Shown here one piece after another: positions 30,280 through 40,015 of a stretch of DNA of 64,000 nucleotides. Numbering within the stretch: the stretch's first letter is position 1; each line of letters opens with the position of its first letter. This DNA comes from Epithemia pelagica (taxonomy: Eukaryota > Bacillariophyta > Bacillariophyceae > Surirellales > Surirellaceae): NCBI GenBank assembly GCA_946965045.2, contig OX337242.1:1426001-1490000 (forward strand), written 5' to 3'. The notes below the pieces were generated by a model. It did no database searches and was not told the DNA's origin. It worked only from the letters and a program-made list of their open reading frames with translations. The position numbers and the translations under genes were made by a program.

Positions 30280-30630
30280 GGGAGAATGGTAATTCCATCT
30301 GTGCGTAGGAGAAAATTGATTGGATTCTCAAATTCTTATAGTGAGTAAGAAGGAATTGGATTGGATTGGGAATTGATATCGTCTGATGAAGTGAATTGAA
30401 TGGAATTGGAAAGTGTCTATTTTAGTGAATTGGGAATTGAATTAGGGAATTGACATTCCCCGTCTGAGATGATGAGACTTGAATCGGAATAGTGAATCCA
30501 AGAAAAAATCGGTATTGAGTTGAGTGGATTGTGAAATTCAATGAAAGTAAAGGAGGAGGATTTCAATTGAATGGCTTAATTCAAGCTAAATTTAAGTTAC
30601 ATTCCCTAAAGTCATTAAAGTCCCACTTTT
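30280..30630. repeat. Right subterminal repeat region of the hAT element
   Basis: AT-rich tract of GAATTGGATTGG, GAATTGAATGGAATTGG and GAATTGGGAATTGAATT words, which are reverse-complement relatives of the left-flank motifs. It contains the transposase promoter region. Confidence 0.65.
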
Positions 30631-30646
30631 TGAATTCCAGACCCTG
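30631..30646 (-). repeat. hAT terminal inverted repeat, right
   Basis: TGAATTCCAGACCCTG on the plus strand, i.e. CAGGGTCTGGAATTCA read inward. It pairs with 23577-23592. Confidence 0.92.
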
Positions 30647-30654
30647 GTTGGCAG
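30647..30654. repeat. hAT target-site duplication, right
   Basis: GTTGGCAG, identical to 23569-23576. The reconstructed empty site is a single GTTGGCAG followed by TGCAGTGGGC. Confidence 0.92.
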
Positions 30655-30929
30655 TGCAGTGGGCACGGTGGAGGGTATACCAGTGTTACTACTACTACGA
30701 GTAACGAGTACCATCAGCCAGTGCGAGGTACGAATACAATTACTACAGATTGCTCCTATCATCTTGGTGAATGCAGACAGTGACTTTCTATCAATCTCAA
30801 ATGTGGGATCGTCTGTCAGATGTCCTCATCTGATCTTTTTCCACATTAGTCCACCCCTGAGAAAGAGCGAATGGATGACCTGCGTGTTGTCAAGAAAGAC
30901 TAGCGACTTCGTTCGTCTTGTTGTACAAG

Positions 30930-32800
30930 TTACACGACGCTTTCGGTAGGGGTTTCTGTTGCGTCCTCTTGTCTATTTTTTCCATCGACAGGTACGGATC
31001 CAGATGTTTCTCCATCCAAACAGTCGACGAATTCATCCTGTTCAATGCTTTCAGAAGGCTGCAACAAACCTCGTTCTTCTTCCAATACTTCCACCGCATC
31101 CTCAGAGGGAAAATTTTCCTCTGGATCAACGTTCCGTTCTTTACGTTTCGTCCGGCACATGGAGCAACAGACAGTGACAATCCACACCAACAAAAGGCAC
31201 CAAAAGCCGACTTGGTATAGAAGTTTCGACATATCCACCACAGTGGGACATGACGGATGAATCATGGACGATGAAGACGCACTATTGTTTGCATTGGGAC
31301 CCAGGGCAGCTGGTGGCAAGCAGGGCAGCCCTTCAACGCATCCTCGCTCAATCTTCAACCCGGAAGAGGGAGCATTGGAGTCACCCGAATTCATGGAAAT
31401 GGAAACGGTGTACCTGTCAGAAACAACCATATAGATGCAACAAACAACAACGCACCAAGTCGTCTTTTGAGCATCCAGAACAAAATGACAAGATCAAGGT
31501 GCAAGCTCGCAAAAACTTACGCTCGTTTTGGATCATCTCCGTAACAGAATGGACCGTCAATGGAAAAGCCTAAACGATCTTTTTGATTATGGATGCGCTT
31601 TTGAATCCAAGGCATCCAGTTGTAAGCCGTATTGTGTGTCTTCGGGGCAACCAAGAGTTGATAATCCACTTCCACCACAACCTCTTCCTCGCTGTTGTTG
31701 TTGTTGTTGTTGTTGTTCTTGTTTCGAAATTCAAAGCCATAGAGGGGAAGAATGGGCTCCAAATTTCCATGATCACAGGAGCCTTGATACCTTTCATAGG
31801 CATTGTCACCATGTCGTAAGTCGGCTTGGCGATGGCGTGTTGTATTGACTGCTGTTGTACCCATGACGGCATCCCAATCAAGGAAAAGAGTATTGTTGAC
31901 AGGTTTGTGCCGAGTCAATGATGGAGTGCTATATGTTTGTACATAACGGACTCGATAGCGATCCACAGTGGTGGCATCTAGGTGTTCATTGACCGAGGAT
32001 ATTCCCTCTTTTTGTTTTCTCTGTCGCCTTTTCCAGCCGATGGAAGGCCTTTCTTCAAATTTGTGGATCGTATTCAAGTCGGTTTCGTGGGCGTGGACGT
32101 TGCTAGGCGTACTATCATCAATGTCCTGAGCCAAGACGAGATTGTATGGTCCTATCCATCCTCCGGTATCCATTACTTTCTCGACGCGAAATGGAATGCC
32201 GGCGTGAACATGAAATCCAATATAGTAAAAGGCAGCAACATCACTCCAGTCAGATTGGATATCTTGTATATTTTGACAGGTGAAATCCTCTTTTCGACGG
32301 TGACTGCCAGCGTCAATGCCTTGTCGTTGGCATATACGATTATCTCGTTCGGGGCAGTTTGGCAATTGACATGAGTAGTCTGCCATGGGATCTGTTGGAT
32401 GGTAAACGTCCGTCCAGTGTGAGGCAGGTGCTCTGTATTAAGGGGACGGGAGCAAGACACGATTTGACTCACCTGGCATGAAATGGACCACAAAGTATGC
32501 CAGTACCTGATAATTCCCAATCGACGCTTTTGTATCAGCCCATATGGTCCAGGTCCCCAGCAAAGATGACAGACGAGTGGCATTCTTTGCTGGCATTTTC
32601 GCTCCCTTTGTTGCGTTATCGGACAGCCAGAGAGAACACAGAGGTGCATTCAGAATGACGAGGACGAGGGACAAAAAGAAAAATGACGGAAACAAAACCC
32701 AGCGTTTTAAATGAAAGATCAGCTCTCTTCTCCCTCCAACCTCCAACCCACAGGTCTCGTAGCTTTGGCCATGGTGAACGTTGTCGTCTCCCAGAAGCAC
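30930..32800 (-). CDS. Hypothetical two-helix membrane protein with large lumenal domain
   Basis: Three exons on the minus strand: 32473-32800, 31521-32391 and 30930-31413. Introns are GTGAGT...ACAG (81 bp) and GTAAGT...ACAG (107 bp); all phases agree, giving 560 residues. A hydrophobic segment near residues 35-60 ('WVLFPSFFFLSLVLVILNAPL') and another near 470-490 ('LLYQVGFWCLLLVWIVTVCC') flank a region with many Asn-x-Thr/Ser sites and several Cys, consistent with a glycosylated lumenal or extracellular domain. The C-terminal tail is acidic. Exon 2 contains an eight-Asn run coded by a (GTT)8 microsatellite on the plus strand (31694-31717). I do not recognise a family. The gene lies just beyond the right end of the hAT element, and the interval 30655-30929 shows nothing else. 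Confidence 0.68.
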
Positions 32801-33083
32801 ACAACACCTAAAGATTCATGACCAAAATGATAGAACCATAGACTGTCTCGCAAGAACTCAAAGCCATGGCGACTCCTTCTCCCCATTTGCATGGGTCCTA
32901 TTTTCTATTTTCAGAACCAAGAAAGCGATCGACTCATGAGCGATTGCAATAACGATCTGTCGCGCGTCTCAGCTAAAGTCCCGTATATCTTTGCACTCAA
33001 CATCGATCGTGCGACGCTTGTGCTCACATTCCAGCGAATTGGTGAATGTTTGGAAAGTAAGAAGACGAGAGTGTGATGAGACA

Positions 33084-33623
33084 ATGATGACAGTCAAAAG
33101 GTTCACAACCTTCATAATTCAAGTGATTTTGGTCCTTTGCAAAATGAATCCTGCATCAGCGTCAACGCAAATTGCCAGCTCTGACACCAGTTCGAACGAG
33201 AACCCTCTTATTGGCAACTACAAGCTGGAGCACATTGTCTATGTCAATGGCACGGATGTTCATCTTCCCAGTGGTTACACTGTCAGTATTTCCAGTGTGG
33301 AAAATAAAAACGTCAATCCCCTCTTACGTCAAGAATTCATATTTCGACTCAACATCAAGGTTGGGAACATGATTGGTGGAAGACTGACGCTACAAGAAAT
33401 GGAACACTTGCAAACACAAGAAAACGATGGCATCCAAGAGCGTGAGGAGTTTGCGGCAAGTGTGAGTCAACTTTTTTCCACCAAAATGATGGTTCCTCCG
33501 GATATCGGTCTGGTGGAAAAGGCTCTGCACGAGATCTTGCCCACAACAGACACTTTATCTGTTGATGGAAATATTGTCACGTTCCATGGCATGGAAGGTC
33601 ACGTTTCTGTAAGACGTGATTGA
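33084..33623 (+). CDS. Hypothetical small secreted protein
   Basis: The frame opens at 32991. The Met at 33084 ('MMTVKRFTTFIIQVILVLCKMNPASAS') opens a good signal peptide ending at 'ASA-S', so this start is preferred; the product is 179 residues. The mature part is beta-like and alternates hydrophobic/polar residues: 'IGNYKLEHIVYVNGTDVHLPSGYTVSISS', 'FIFRLNIKVGNMIGGRLTL', and a final 'DTLSVDGNIVTFHGMEGHVSVRR'. The pattern and size recall lipocalin- or META-like beta barrels, but no diagnostic motif was found. Two N-glycosylation sequons are possible. Predicted secreted; function unknown. Confidence 0.55.
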   Translation: MMTVKRFTTFIIQVILVLCKMNPASASTQIASSDTSSNENPLIGNYKLEHIVYVNGTDVHLPSGYTVSISSVENKNVNPLLRQEFIFRLNIKVGNMIGGRLTLQEMEHLQTQENDGIQEREEFAASVSQLFSTKMMVPPDIGLVEKALHEILPTTDTLSVDGNIVTFHGMEGHVSVRRD

Positions 33624-33739
33624 TCCGTACCGACATAACGCAATACATCGAGCATGTTTCTAGTAAGATACCAAGTGATGCGGAGAAAAGCTAATACTTA
33701 TTTGTCCTTTGGTCTTCTGCGTACAAGGAGACACGTTTG

Positions 33740-34843
33740 CTATACAGTCCTTGCATTTTGAGGAATTTGTTCTATTTGATCCATTGTTAGTTCACGACAT
33801 CGACGATGAAATCTCCACATGACCCATGCGTGAACCATCGACTGGCTTCCAAGATAAATCCCCGTGCGAATGACATTGGCCGGTGCCCTGCCGACTACAA
33901 ATGGACGATAACCCACCAGTTCAGAGCGAATGCTACATTGAACATTCGTATCGCTCTCGCTCGCTTCATGGACAGATGTTTTCTTGAGTACAAAAACTAC
34001 CTTTCCCAATCCTTCTTTCATCCGAGTAGTTTCTGGTGCAGTCAGCAAGCCACCAGTGATTGGAAACGACCACACGCACTGGGTTGATGTACAACCTTTT
34101 ACATTTGATTTCAGAGATGCATGTCGCGTGGATGATACTTCGTCCGTTCTCTCCGTGAAACGAGTTCCAGTTGGTTTTCCAAGCCGTAACAGGGCAAGTC
34201 CAATGAAACGATCTCGAACTTCAATAGATTGGTCCTCCAAAACAGCTGCTTTCAGAAACCCTAACGTGACCTTCCCTGTGCAAAGCCACGGGACGTAACT
34301 TGTGAATAAATTCTTTGATAAACGAAGCATGTCAATGTCTTTTGTCGACGATAGGGCTTGGTGCAGCGGAGACCCATGGGGTACGTTGGATGATTCACTC
34401 GCAGAGGCCAGTGCTGTGGTTCGATTTACCAGAGCTTGCCATACAAAAGCAGGTGGTGTAGATTTCCACAACCGGACTGGACCAATCTTCATGATACTTT
34501 GGTTTCCCAAATGTGGTGAAGTGGCGGCTTGTTGTACAGTTCTTCGAAACATTGTGGATGTCGACGCGTCCCTGTGTGTTGTCGATGAAGTCGGCGTTGG
34601 TAGGATTAATAAGAGAACAACCAATACAGCACCAGTGACGAACAGACTCCAAAACTGGGACTGTTTCTCAAGAAGATGTGATCTCATCTTCAATCGCGCA
34701 ATATAGCCGAGACCCATCATTGATCGAAAGATTATTTTTGGGATCGCTGATGGGGTGATTGGTCGGGTCCTATGTCCTCCTGAAGAACGGGGTAGCTCAA
34801 GATGAGCGGGATAGCCATGGCTATGTTTCCTACTCATGACCAT
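33740..34843 (-). CDS. Hypothetical type II membrane protein
   Basis: A 367-residue single exon. A basic N-terminal tail of about 65 residues precedes one hydrophobic helix (about 66-85, 'FWSLFVTGAVLVVLLLILPTP'), giving type II topology as in many Golgi enzymes. The lumenal part has blocks that look folded: 'SLFTSYVPWL'-like 'KNLFTSYVPWLCTGKVTLG', 'RDRFIGLALLRLGKPTGTRFTE', 'CVWSFPITGGLLTAP', 'GLGKVVFVLKKTS' and 'RSELVGYRPFVVG'. No glycosyltransferase signature such as DxD in a suitable context was recognised. Function unknown. Confidence 0.58.
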   Translation of the reverse strand: MVMSRKHSHGYPAHLELPRSSGGHRTRPITPSAIPKIIFRSMMGLGYIARLKMRSHLLEKQSQFWSLFVTGAVLVVLLLILPTPTSSTTHRDASTSTMFRRTVQQAATSPHLGNQSIMKIGPVRLWKSTPPAFVWQALVNRTTALASASESSNVPHGSPLHQALSSTKDIDMLRLSKNLFTSYVPWLCTGKVTLGFLKAAVLEDQSIEVRDRFIGLALLRLGKPTGTRFTERTDEVSSTRHASLKSNVKGCTSTQCVWSFPITGGLLTAPETTRMKEGLGKVVFVLKKTSVHEASESDTNVQCSIRSELVGYRPFVVGRAPANVIRTGIYLGSQSMVHAWVMWRFHRRCRELTMDQIEQIPQNARTV

Positions 34844-35397
34844 GATGGGAACCCTTTGATGAAAAGTGAAATGCCACGTTCGTACAAGACGTAGAAGAAA
34901 GAGGATACATGGACAAAGAGTAATTTGCTGACATCGATTCGAAGGCTAGTAGTATCGCACAATTCCTTAGTGATAAAGTTCCAGGATTGTCCTTGGGATA
35001 AATCCCGTCAGGACACGAGGAATTGCCTGAACGATATCCTGAACAACCTCCAATACATAAAGCGACAAGATATGTGTCAGACAGAAAAGAGCCAGCATTG
35101 TCCTTGGGACAAATCCAGTCAGGATACGAGAAATTGCCTACTATAAGACATGCCTTCGTAAGTAAACTCTATGTTTAAAGGACAGACGGCATCCATCAAA
35201 AGGATGGTCTAAACATTGGTCTTGCTGGATACAACAGGAAGACAGATCGACAAGGATCCACCAAACGTAACATTGAGATAGAAGAAAACCCCCGTGGTGG
35301 CACAAATCCCCTTTCTGCACCAAATTTGAGGTACCATTATAGAAATGGATCGCGAAGAACGTTAGAACGACACACAGTTCATGAATTCCCATTTTCA
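34844..35397. other. Intergenic region with a diverged direct repeat
   Basis: About 550 bp without a recognised gene. Two copies of a roughly 50-bp unit lie 113 bp apart (about 34980-35029 and 35093-35142). Both contain TTGTCCTTGGGA and GTCAGGA, with around 85% similarity by eye. Confidence 0.45.
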
Positions 35398-36485
35398 CTA
35401 CATGTAAGAAGATGATGTCCCCTCAGGTGCACCAGCGTACTCTCTCGAGTCCTGAACGGATGCTCCGGATTCATGAGTCACCATGCTTTCAGTTCCGGAA
35501 GTTGGAGAATTATCCAGTAATGTTGCCAACATTCCTTGCTGTTCTGCGTACGCAAGCAAATCCTCTGGAAGCATTTCTTCGAGTGTCTCGCGGTTAGTCT
35601 TGTGCCTGTCAGGAAAGCAAAGCTTGTGAGAAACTCGATCGTTGCATATCTAGACATTCCTCCAACTTACATGTCGAGTCTTTTAAGAATCGTGTTGTCA
35701 TCGTTGATCTCAAAAGGCTGAGAAAAATCAAACATGACATCAGTAAGGTCTCGAGACATATTACACTGAATCACAGCCGAAGAGTTCGTGTTGACGACGA
35801 TGAAAGGGAGGGGGATTTTGTGATCTTTGCTCTTTTCTTCACCGGATACTGGACGCTCAATGTTATGGGCAACCAAATTCCGAAAGCAGACTTGTTGGAC
35901 CAACAATTCTCTCAAGGCTTCTCTTTTGGTTTCTACCTCCTGGCGAAGAAATTCTTTCTCGCGTTGTAGCATATCTAGATCAGCATGAGCGCTTGTCGGT
36001 AATCCTTTCCAGCTGATTGCTTTCTTTTCCTTGGTGATTATATCCATTGCCATCAGAACGTTGAGTGCATCGTATACCCGACGTCGTATGTTCTTCTCAT
36101 CAAATTTGGAGCTCGGGTCCTCTTTTCGTCGTTCGGCAACAACGTGTTGGACAAGCTCATCTGCCACTTCATTGTAAGTTGTCACTCCTTTTTCTTCCAC
36201 CTTCTTGCAAACCATGAGGCTGAAATGACGGAGGCCTCGGTATGGCTTTGAATTGGATCCTGGAGGTAACGATCCCATTCCTGATGACGGACGGCTTGAT
36301 GATGAGTTCAAAGCAGTCTTTTTGGAAGGAGGCGGATGCAGCATGTGATGGCCTTGTGACGTTGGTGTGCCTGATCGATGATCCCCGTGGCTACCAACCG
36401 AAATGACTGAAGAGGGTGTTGCGTCCATTGGCGGAGGACGCTTGCGAGCGCCTGGAGGAGGGTGGTCGCATGGATAGCTTGACAT
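35398..36485 (-). CDS. Transcription factor DP (E2F dimerisation partner)
   Basis: Exons 35671-36485 and 35398-35605 on the minus strand, with a 65-bp GTAAGT...ACAG intron; 340 residues. Residues about 80-161 form the winged-helix DNA-binding domain with the DP-specific 'KNIRRRVYDALNVLMAMDII' followed by 'TKEKKAISWKGLP' (E2F proteins have RRIYDITNVL instead). The coiled-coil dimerisation part ('DLDMLQREKEFLRQEVETKREALRELLVQQVCFRNLV') is at about 168-210, and the DP conserved box 'PFIVVNTNSSAVIQCNMSRD' through 'FEINDDNTILKRLDM' runs to the exon junction. Exon 2 adds a Glu/Ser-rich tail. DP pairs with E2F to control G1/S genes; no E2F gene is in this window. Confidence 0.93.
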
Positions 36486-37498
36486 GACGACAAGTGCAAC
36501 AGCTCCCGTGGATCCAAGTAAACAGAAAAACGACTTCTCTTAAACGACGCAACAAACGAGTGAATACAAAATTGACCCCGAAATAATCTCACGACTCTGT
36601 AGCAAAAGAATGGGTACAACTTCTGGTGCCGTGGGGATTGAACGCAACTTTTAGCGCAGCATTTTTTGTCAACGGCGTTCACAACACGTTTGCTCTCTTG
36701 GCCTGCGTACTGAGATCCATACTTTGCAACAGACTCGAGCATACTCGGTTTACGTGCATCCACATGGATTTCCCCGTCCGTTCGACTAGTCGTCGGAATA
36801 TCTTTGCAAGCCTGCCATTATCAACGGAGATCCGTTTCCATGAATTCCAACCAAACGACGAGTATGGCCAAAAATTTTCTGGCGCACGTCCCACGAGGTT
36901 CTCGATCCGCCATGCCATTCCCGTTGCCGACAACCGAAGTTAACTGACAGAATCGAGAGTGTCTGTAGAAATAACCATTGCTGCACAAAAGTGTTGGATG
37001 ATAGCTGGACTGTCAATGTCAGTCAGAAATTAGTTTGTTTACAGACAATTCCATAATGGCACGTACAGAAAGCTAAACAAGATCACCCGGGGTGACCGAT
37101 CCTGTCCCACAAATTCGAAATTCGAAACAACGATCAGGCGTCGCAGTCACAAGCAGGATAAGAGCAGTGCAACCAGATTCACCTCTGGCCTCTGGGTGTT
37201 GCACACCAGCAAGAAAGGGACAGTTGCATCACGCGGGAAGGTCCATGAAACACGCATCGTGAAGGCGGAACAGAAAAGACACGGGAACAATAAAGAGACA
37301 CTGACACTGCGTGCTCAGATCTAGATAGTTCGTGACTTAACACTTTTAAATTGAATAAAGGAGTACATAATCAGAATGTGTACGAAAAGAAGGTGGGTTG
37401 ACATGGTCACGTTACAAGATGTCAGTAAAGGCGGGCTCTGTCGGGGTAGGCAACTGGGAAGCAAATAAGCTGGGTCGACAGTTCCATATCTTTCAACG
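36486..37498. other. Intergenic region upstream of DP
   Basis: About 1 kb with no supported gene. Short frames at 36626-36943 (plus) and 36679-36933 (minus) overlap each other antisense and show no recognisable features. It holds the DP promoter on its left side and the 3' end of the gene at 37499-39202 on the right. Confidence 0.35.
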
Positions 37499-39202
37499 CT
37501 ACAGGACACTTCTTCTCAACCGCCGAGGAGGTTGTCTGGGAGGGTCGTCCGATTGTGTGCTGCTGCCATCACTGGTGTCGTCATCGGTTGACTCGTCGTT
37601 GTCGGCGCTGAAATTGGAAGAAGCGTGATCAGATGCCAAAATCGAGGTGTCATAGCTTGCCTTGTCTGATCCACTTCCCAACAAAGGACCATCCATATCC
37701 AAGGCTATGAACAGACAACAGGGAGGGGAAAGTTAGTGAAGAAACAAACAGTACACAGATCTCGTGTCTCGTACTCACCTGAATCCTCCGTTTCAGCAAA
37801 TGTGCCTGATACAATGAAGGAGGGTGATTGGGAATCAGTAGATTTGCCTTCATCGAAGAAATGACTTGCACTGCTGGTACTTCTATCAGTAGTAGCTGCG
37901 TCATCACTGCTGTACTCAGTCTTATTTACTTCGGATTTCTCAATTTCAGTGGGTGGGCCCATATTTCTCCAAGTATTGCTCAGCATGTTGAACTGATGTT
38001 CTTCTTTCTCCGAGGAGGATTTGCTACTTATACCGGAATCATCTGACGAAGGAGACAAAGAGAGCAATCTACGGCTGTGCTTGTTTCGAATCTGACCGAA
38101 ACTCCCTTGTTTCCGACGCCACATCATGAACACAATTACAGCACCAAGAACCACACTTCCTCCCATAACCAGAAATGGCCACACTGGCCAATCGCGCGCA
38201 GGACTACCGCCGTCGTTGTCATCGCCTGCATTATTTGGTCGTCCGGGCACATCAACTGGTTCAGAGGGTTTAGGGTCGCCGCCGCCAAAGTAAACATGAT
38301 AGTCTGGTTCAGGAGCTAGGTACTGGACATTCATCAGGTTAGAATGCGCTTTGTCAAGAAAGTTTTGATCATTCATGATGGTTCTTATTGCTTCTTGAGC
38401 CAGTGCGACTGCTTCATCAATGTCGCCATTGCGGCCAGTAATCGTGATCCCACCAATGAGCTTGAAGCATCTCACGGCACCCGGGATAAATTCCGGGCTT
38501 TCGCACAACACTTTGGTCGGCATGCAAAAGAACCAAAGTGTTCGATTAGCGCTAGCGTCCCGCGGTTGTTGGAATAAAATAGAGTCACTTACCGCCGTCG
38601 TGTCCCTTCAGAATTGTGTCCTTTGGCTGCTGTAACAACCCAGTTACTTCAGCTTGATTGGACAAAACCAGAGGCTGGAATTGCAGAAGGTGCCTCCTTC
38701 CCCTTGTCCCTCCAACAGACATTTGACTAGCAATCAAGGGATCATCGCTTTCGTCGCACACTGTAGTATTAAGCAACACACTCATTAATTTCGCCGAGAG
38801 CTGTTTCTCAATTTCGGGAACAACGTATTTATGAACGTTCGATACAGTCATTTCTAGGGCTCCTTGGATCTGATAGGTCCATGCGACCAAAGCTGCGTCC
38901 GTGTAGGTAGGTTCGGAATAAAAGTCACCGTATTGGTCCGGTCTTACACAATCTGGAAACGAGTCCTCATTGCTCTGGTCATTTCCGCCTCCATTCAAGT
39001 TCTCAAAAAGATCAAAAGAAGTATCTCCCCCTGGGTCTTGTGCCGACAACGAACGTCTTCTCCAGATTGCTGTTCCTCGAACGTTCGCACGATCAACGCT
39101 ATTGATGGCAGCAACAAAGGTGCAGGACAAAATGAAAAATGTGAACCATGTTGAAACTAAAACAGAAATCCGGCTGTTAGTTTTCCGCGAGGACGCGAAC
39201 AT
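37499..39202 (-). CDS. Type I membrane protein with Cys-containing ectodomain, possibly related to the 5-14 kb cluster
   Basis: Three exons on the minus strand: 38593-39202, 37779-38510 and 37499-37704. Introns of 82 and 74 bp have GTAAGT and GTGAGT donors and all phases fit; 515 residues. Signal peptide about residues 13-34 ('VLVSTWFTFFILSCTFVAA'). After it comes a basic 'WRRRSLSAQ' site, a helical ectodomain ('WTYQIQGALEMTVSNVHKYVVPEIEKQLSAKLM') with 'GGITITGRNGDIDEAVALAQEAI', an Asp/Pro linker, a membrane helix ('VWPFLVMGGSVVLGAVIVFMMW'), and a long acidic Ser-rich cytosolic tail ending 'PPRQPPRRLRRSVL'. The topology and tail resemble the cluster at 5-14 kb, but no clear sequence similarity was seen in the ectodomain. 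Function unknown. Confidence 0.72.
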
Positions 39203-40015
39203 GGTTGTGGATTGATTAACAGTAACTTGGTTGATGTGGATCGTTTAATCGTCCATCCAAGACAACGGGCTCCTCCCAGTTGATGGTCAACAGCTACTTT
39301 CGCTTGTCTGCATCGACAAGACGCCACAGGACCCTCACAAATCAAACGCGACATGAATCGCGTTGCGACTGTCACTCCTCGCGCACCTCAGGGCGGGAAA
39401 AATCTCTTGCGGGACCAAATTCATGCTCAATTCAAAATAAACGGATATGAAGACACTAATTCAGGTCCGTTGGAATTTTCTTTCTATCGTGTCTAATAGG
39501 ACACGCAGTGTCTCTGAACAAGGATTTATATCGAACACACGATATAACCGTATTTAAACCTCCATATGCGTTATCGCTTGAAGGATAAGCGGTAAGAGTG
39601 ATAGGTAATTTCGAACTGAAATTGAGCATTTCCTATTGGATTACGTACCGTATCATTCATTGTGTATTTTATCCGCCTCGGCGATCTTGAATCTCCATTG
39701 CATAATTGGCATGGTCCCCAATTTTCGATCAACGTCTATGTATTCATCATTGTGGCAGTGCGCTGAAAAAGACACGCGGGAGTCGGCGGTCCACCCTCCA
39801 CACAAAAACCCAAACCCTCAACAACAGTCCCCCTCAATTTTAGAACTGGGGGCATCAAAACATCTCGGAAAAAAATCCTTCTGTTGACGGATGACGGCGG
39901 CCATGGACATAATGCAACAACGCGTTTATCAGCAGTGAGAATGGAGGACTCCTGCCGTGAGAAATAAAAAAGCGCAGAGTTATTGTGGGTGCATCGAAGC
40001 GAAATAGAAGTCGAG
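39203..40015. promoter_or_regulatory. Divergent promoter region between membrane-protein gene and PIG-A
   Basis: About 810 bp between head-to-head genes. GGCGGGAAA at 39392-39400 matches the E2F consensus (TTTCCCGCC on the minus strand), about 190 bp upstream of the 39202 start. The short open frames here are not gene-like. Confidence 0.35.

Larger units (their letters stand above)
23577..30646. mobile_element. Complete hAT-superfamily DNA transposon with a DNA-glycosylase cargo gene
   Basis: A 7,070-bp element. Its limits follow from three facts in the sequence: identical 8-bp flanks GTTGGCAG, terminal inverted repeats starting CAGGGTCTGGAA (15 of 16 positions match), and an internal gene with BED finger, RNase H-like core and hAT dimerisation domain. 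Two convergent genes are carried: glycosylase-domain protein (plus, 24200-26128) and transposase (minus, 26272-30042), with only about 140 bp between their 3' ends. Both flanks between the termini and the genes (about 400 bp each) are made of AATTGAATT/CCAATTCCC-type motifs. Perfect target duplications and long open frames indicate a young insertion. The only defect is a one-base frame problem at an A10 run in the transposase gene. Confidence 0.93.
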
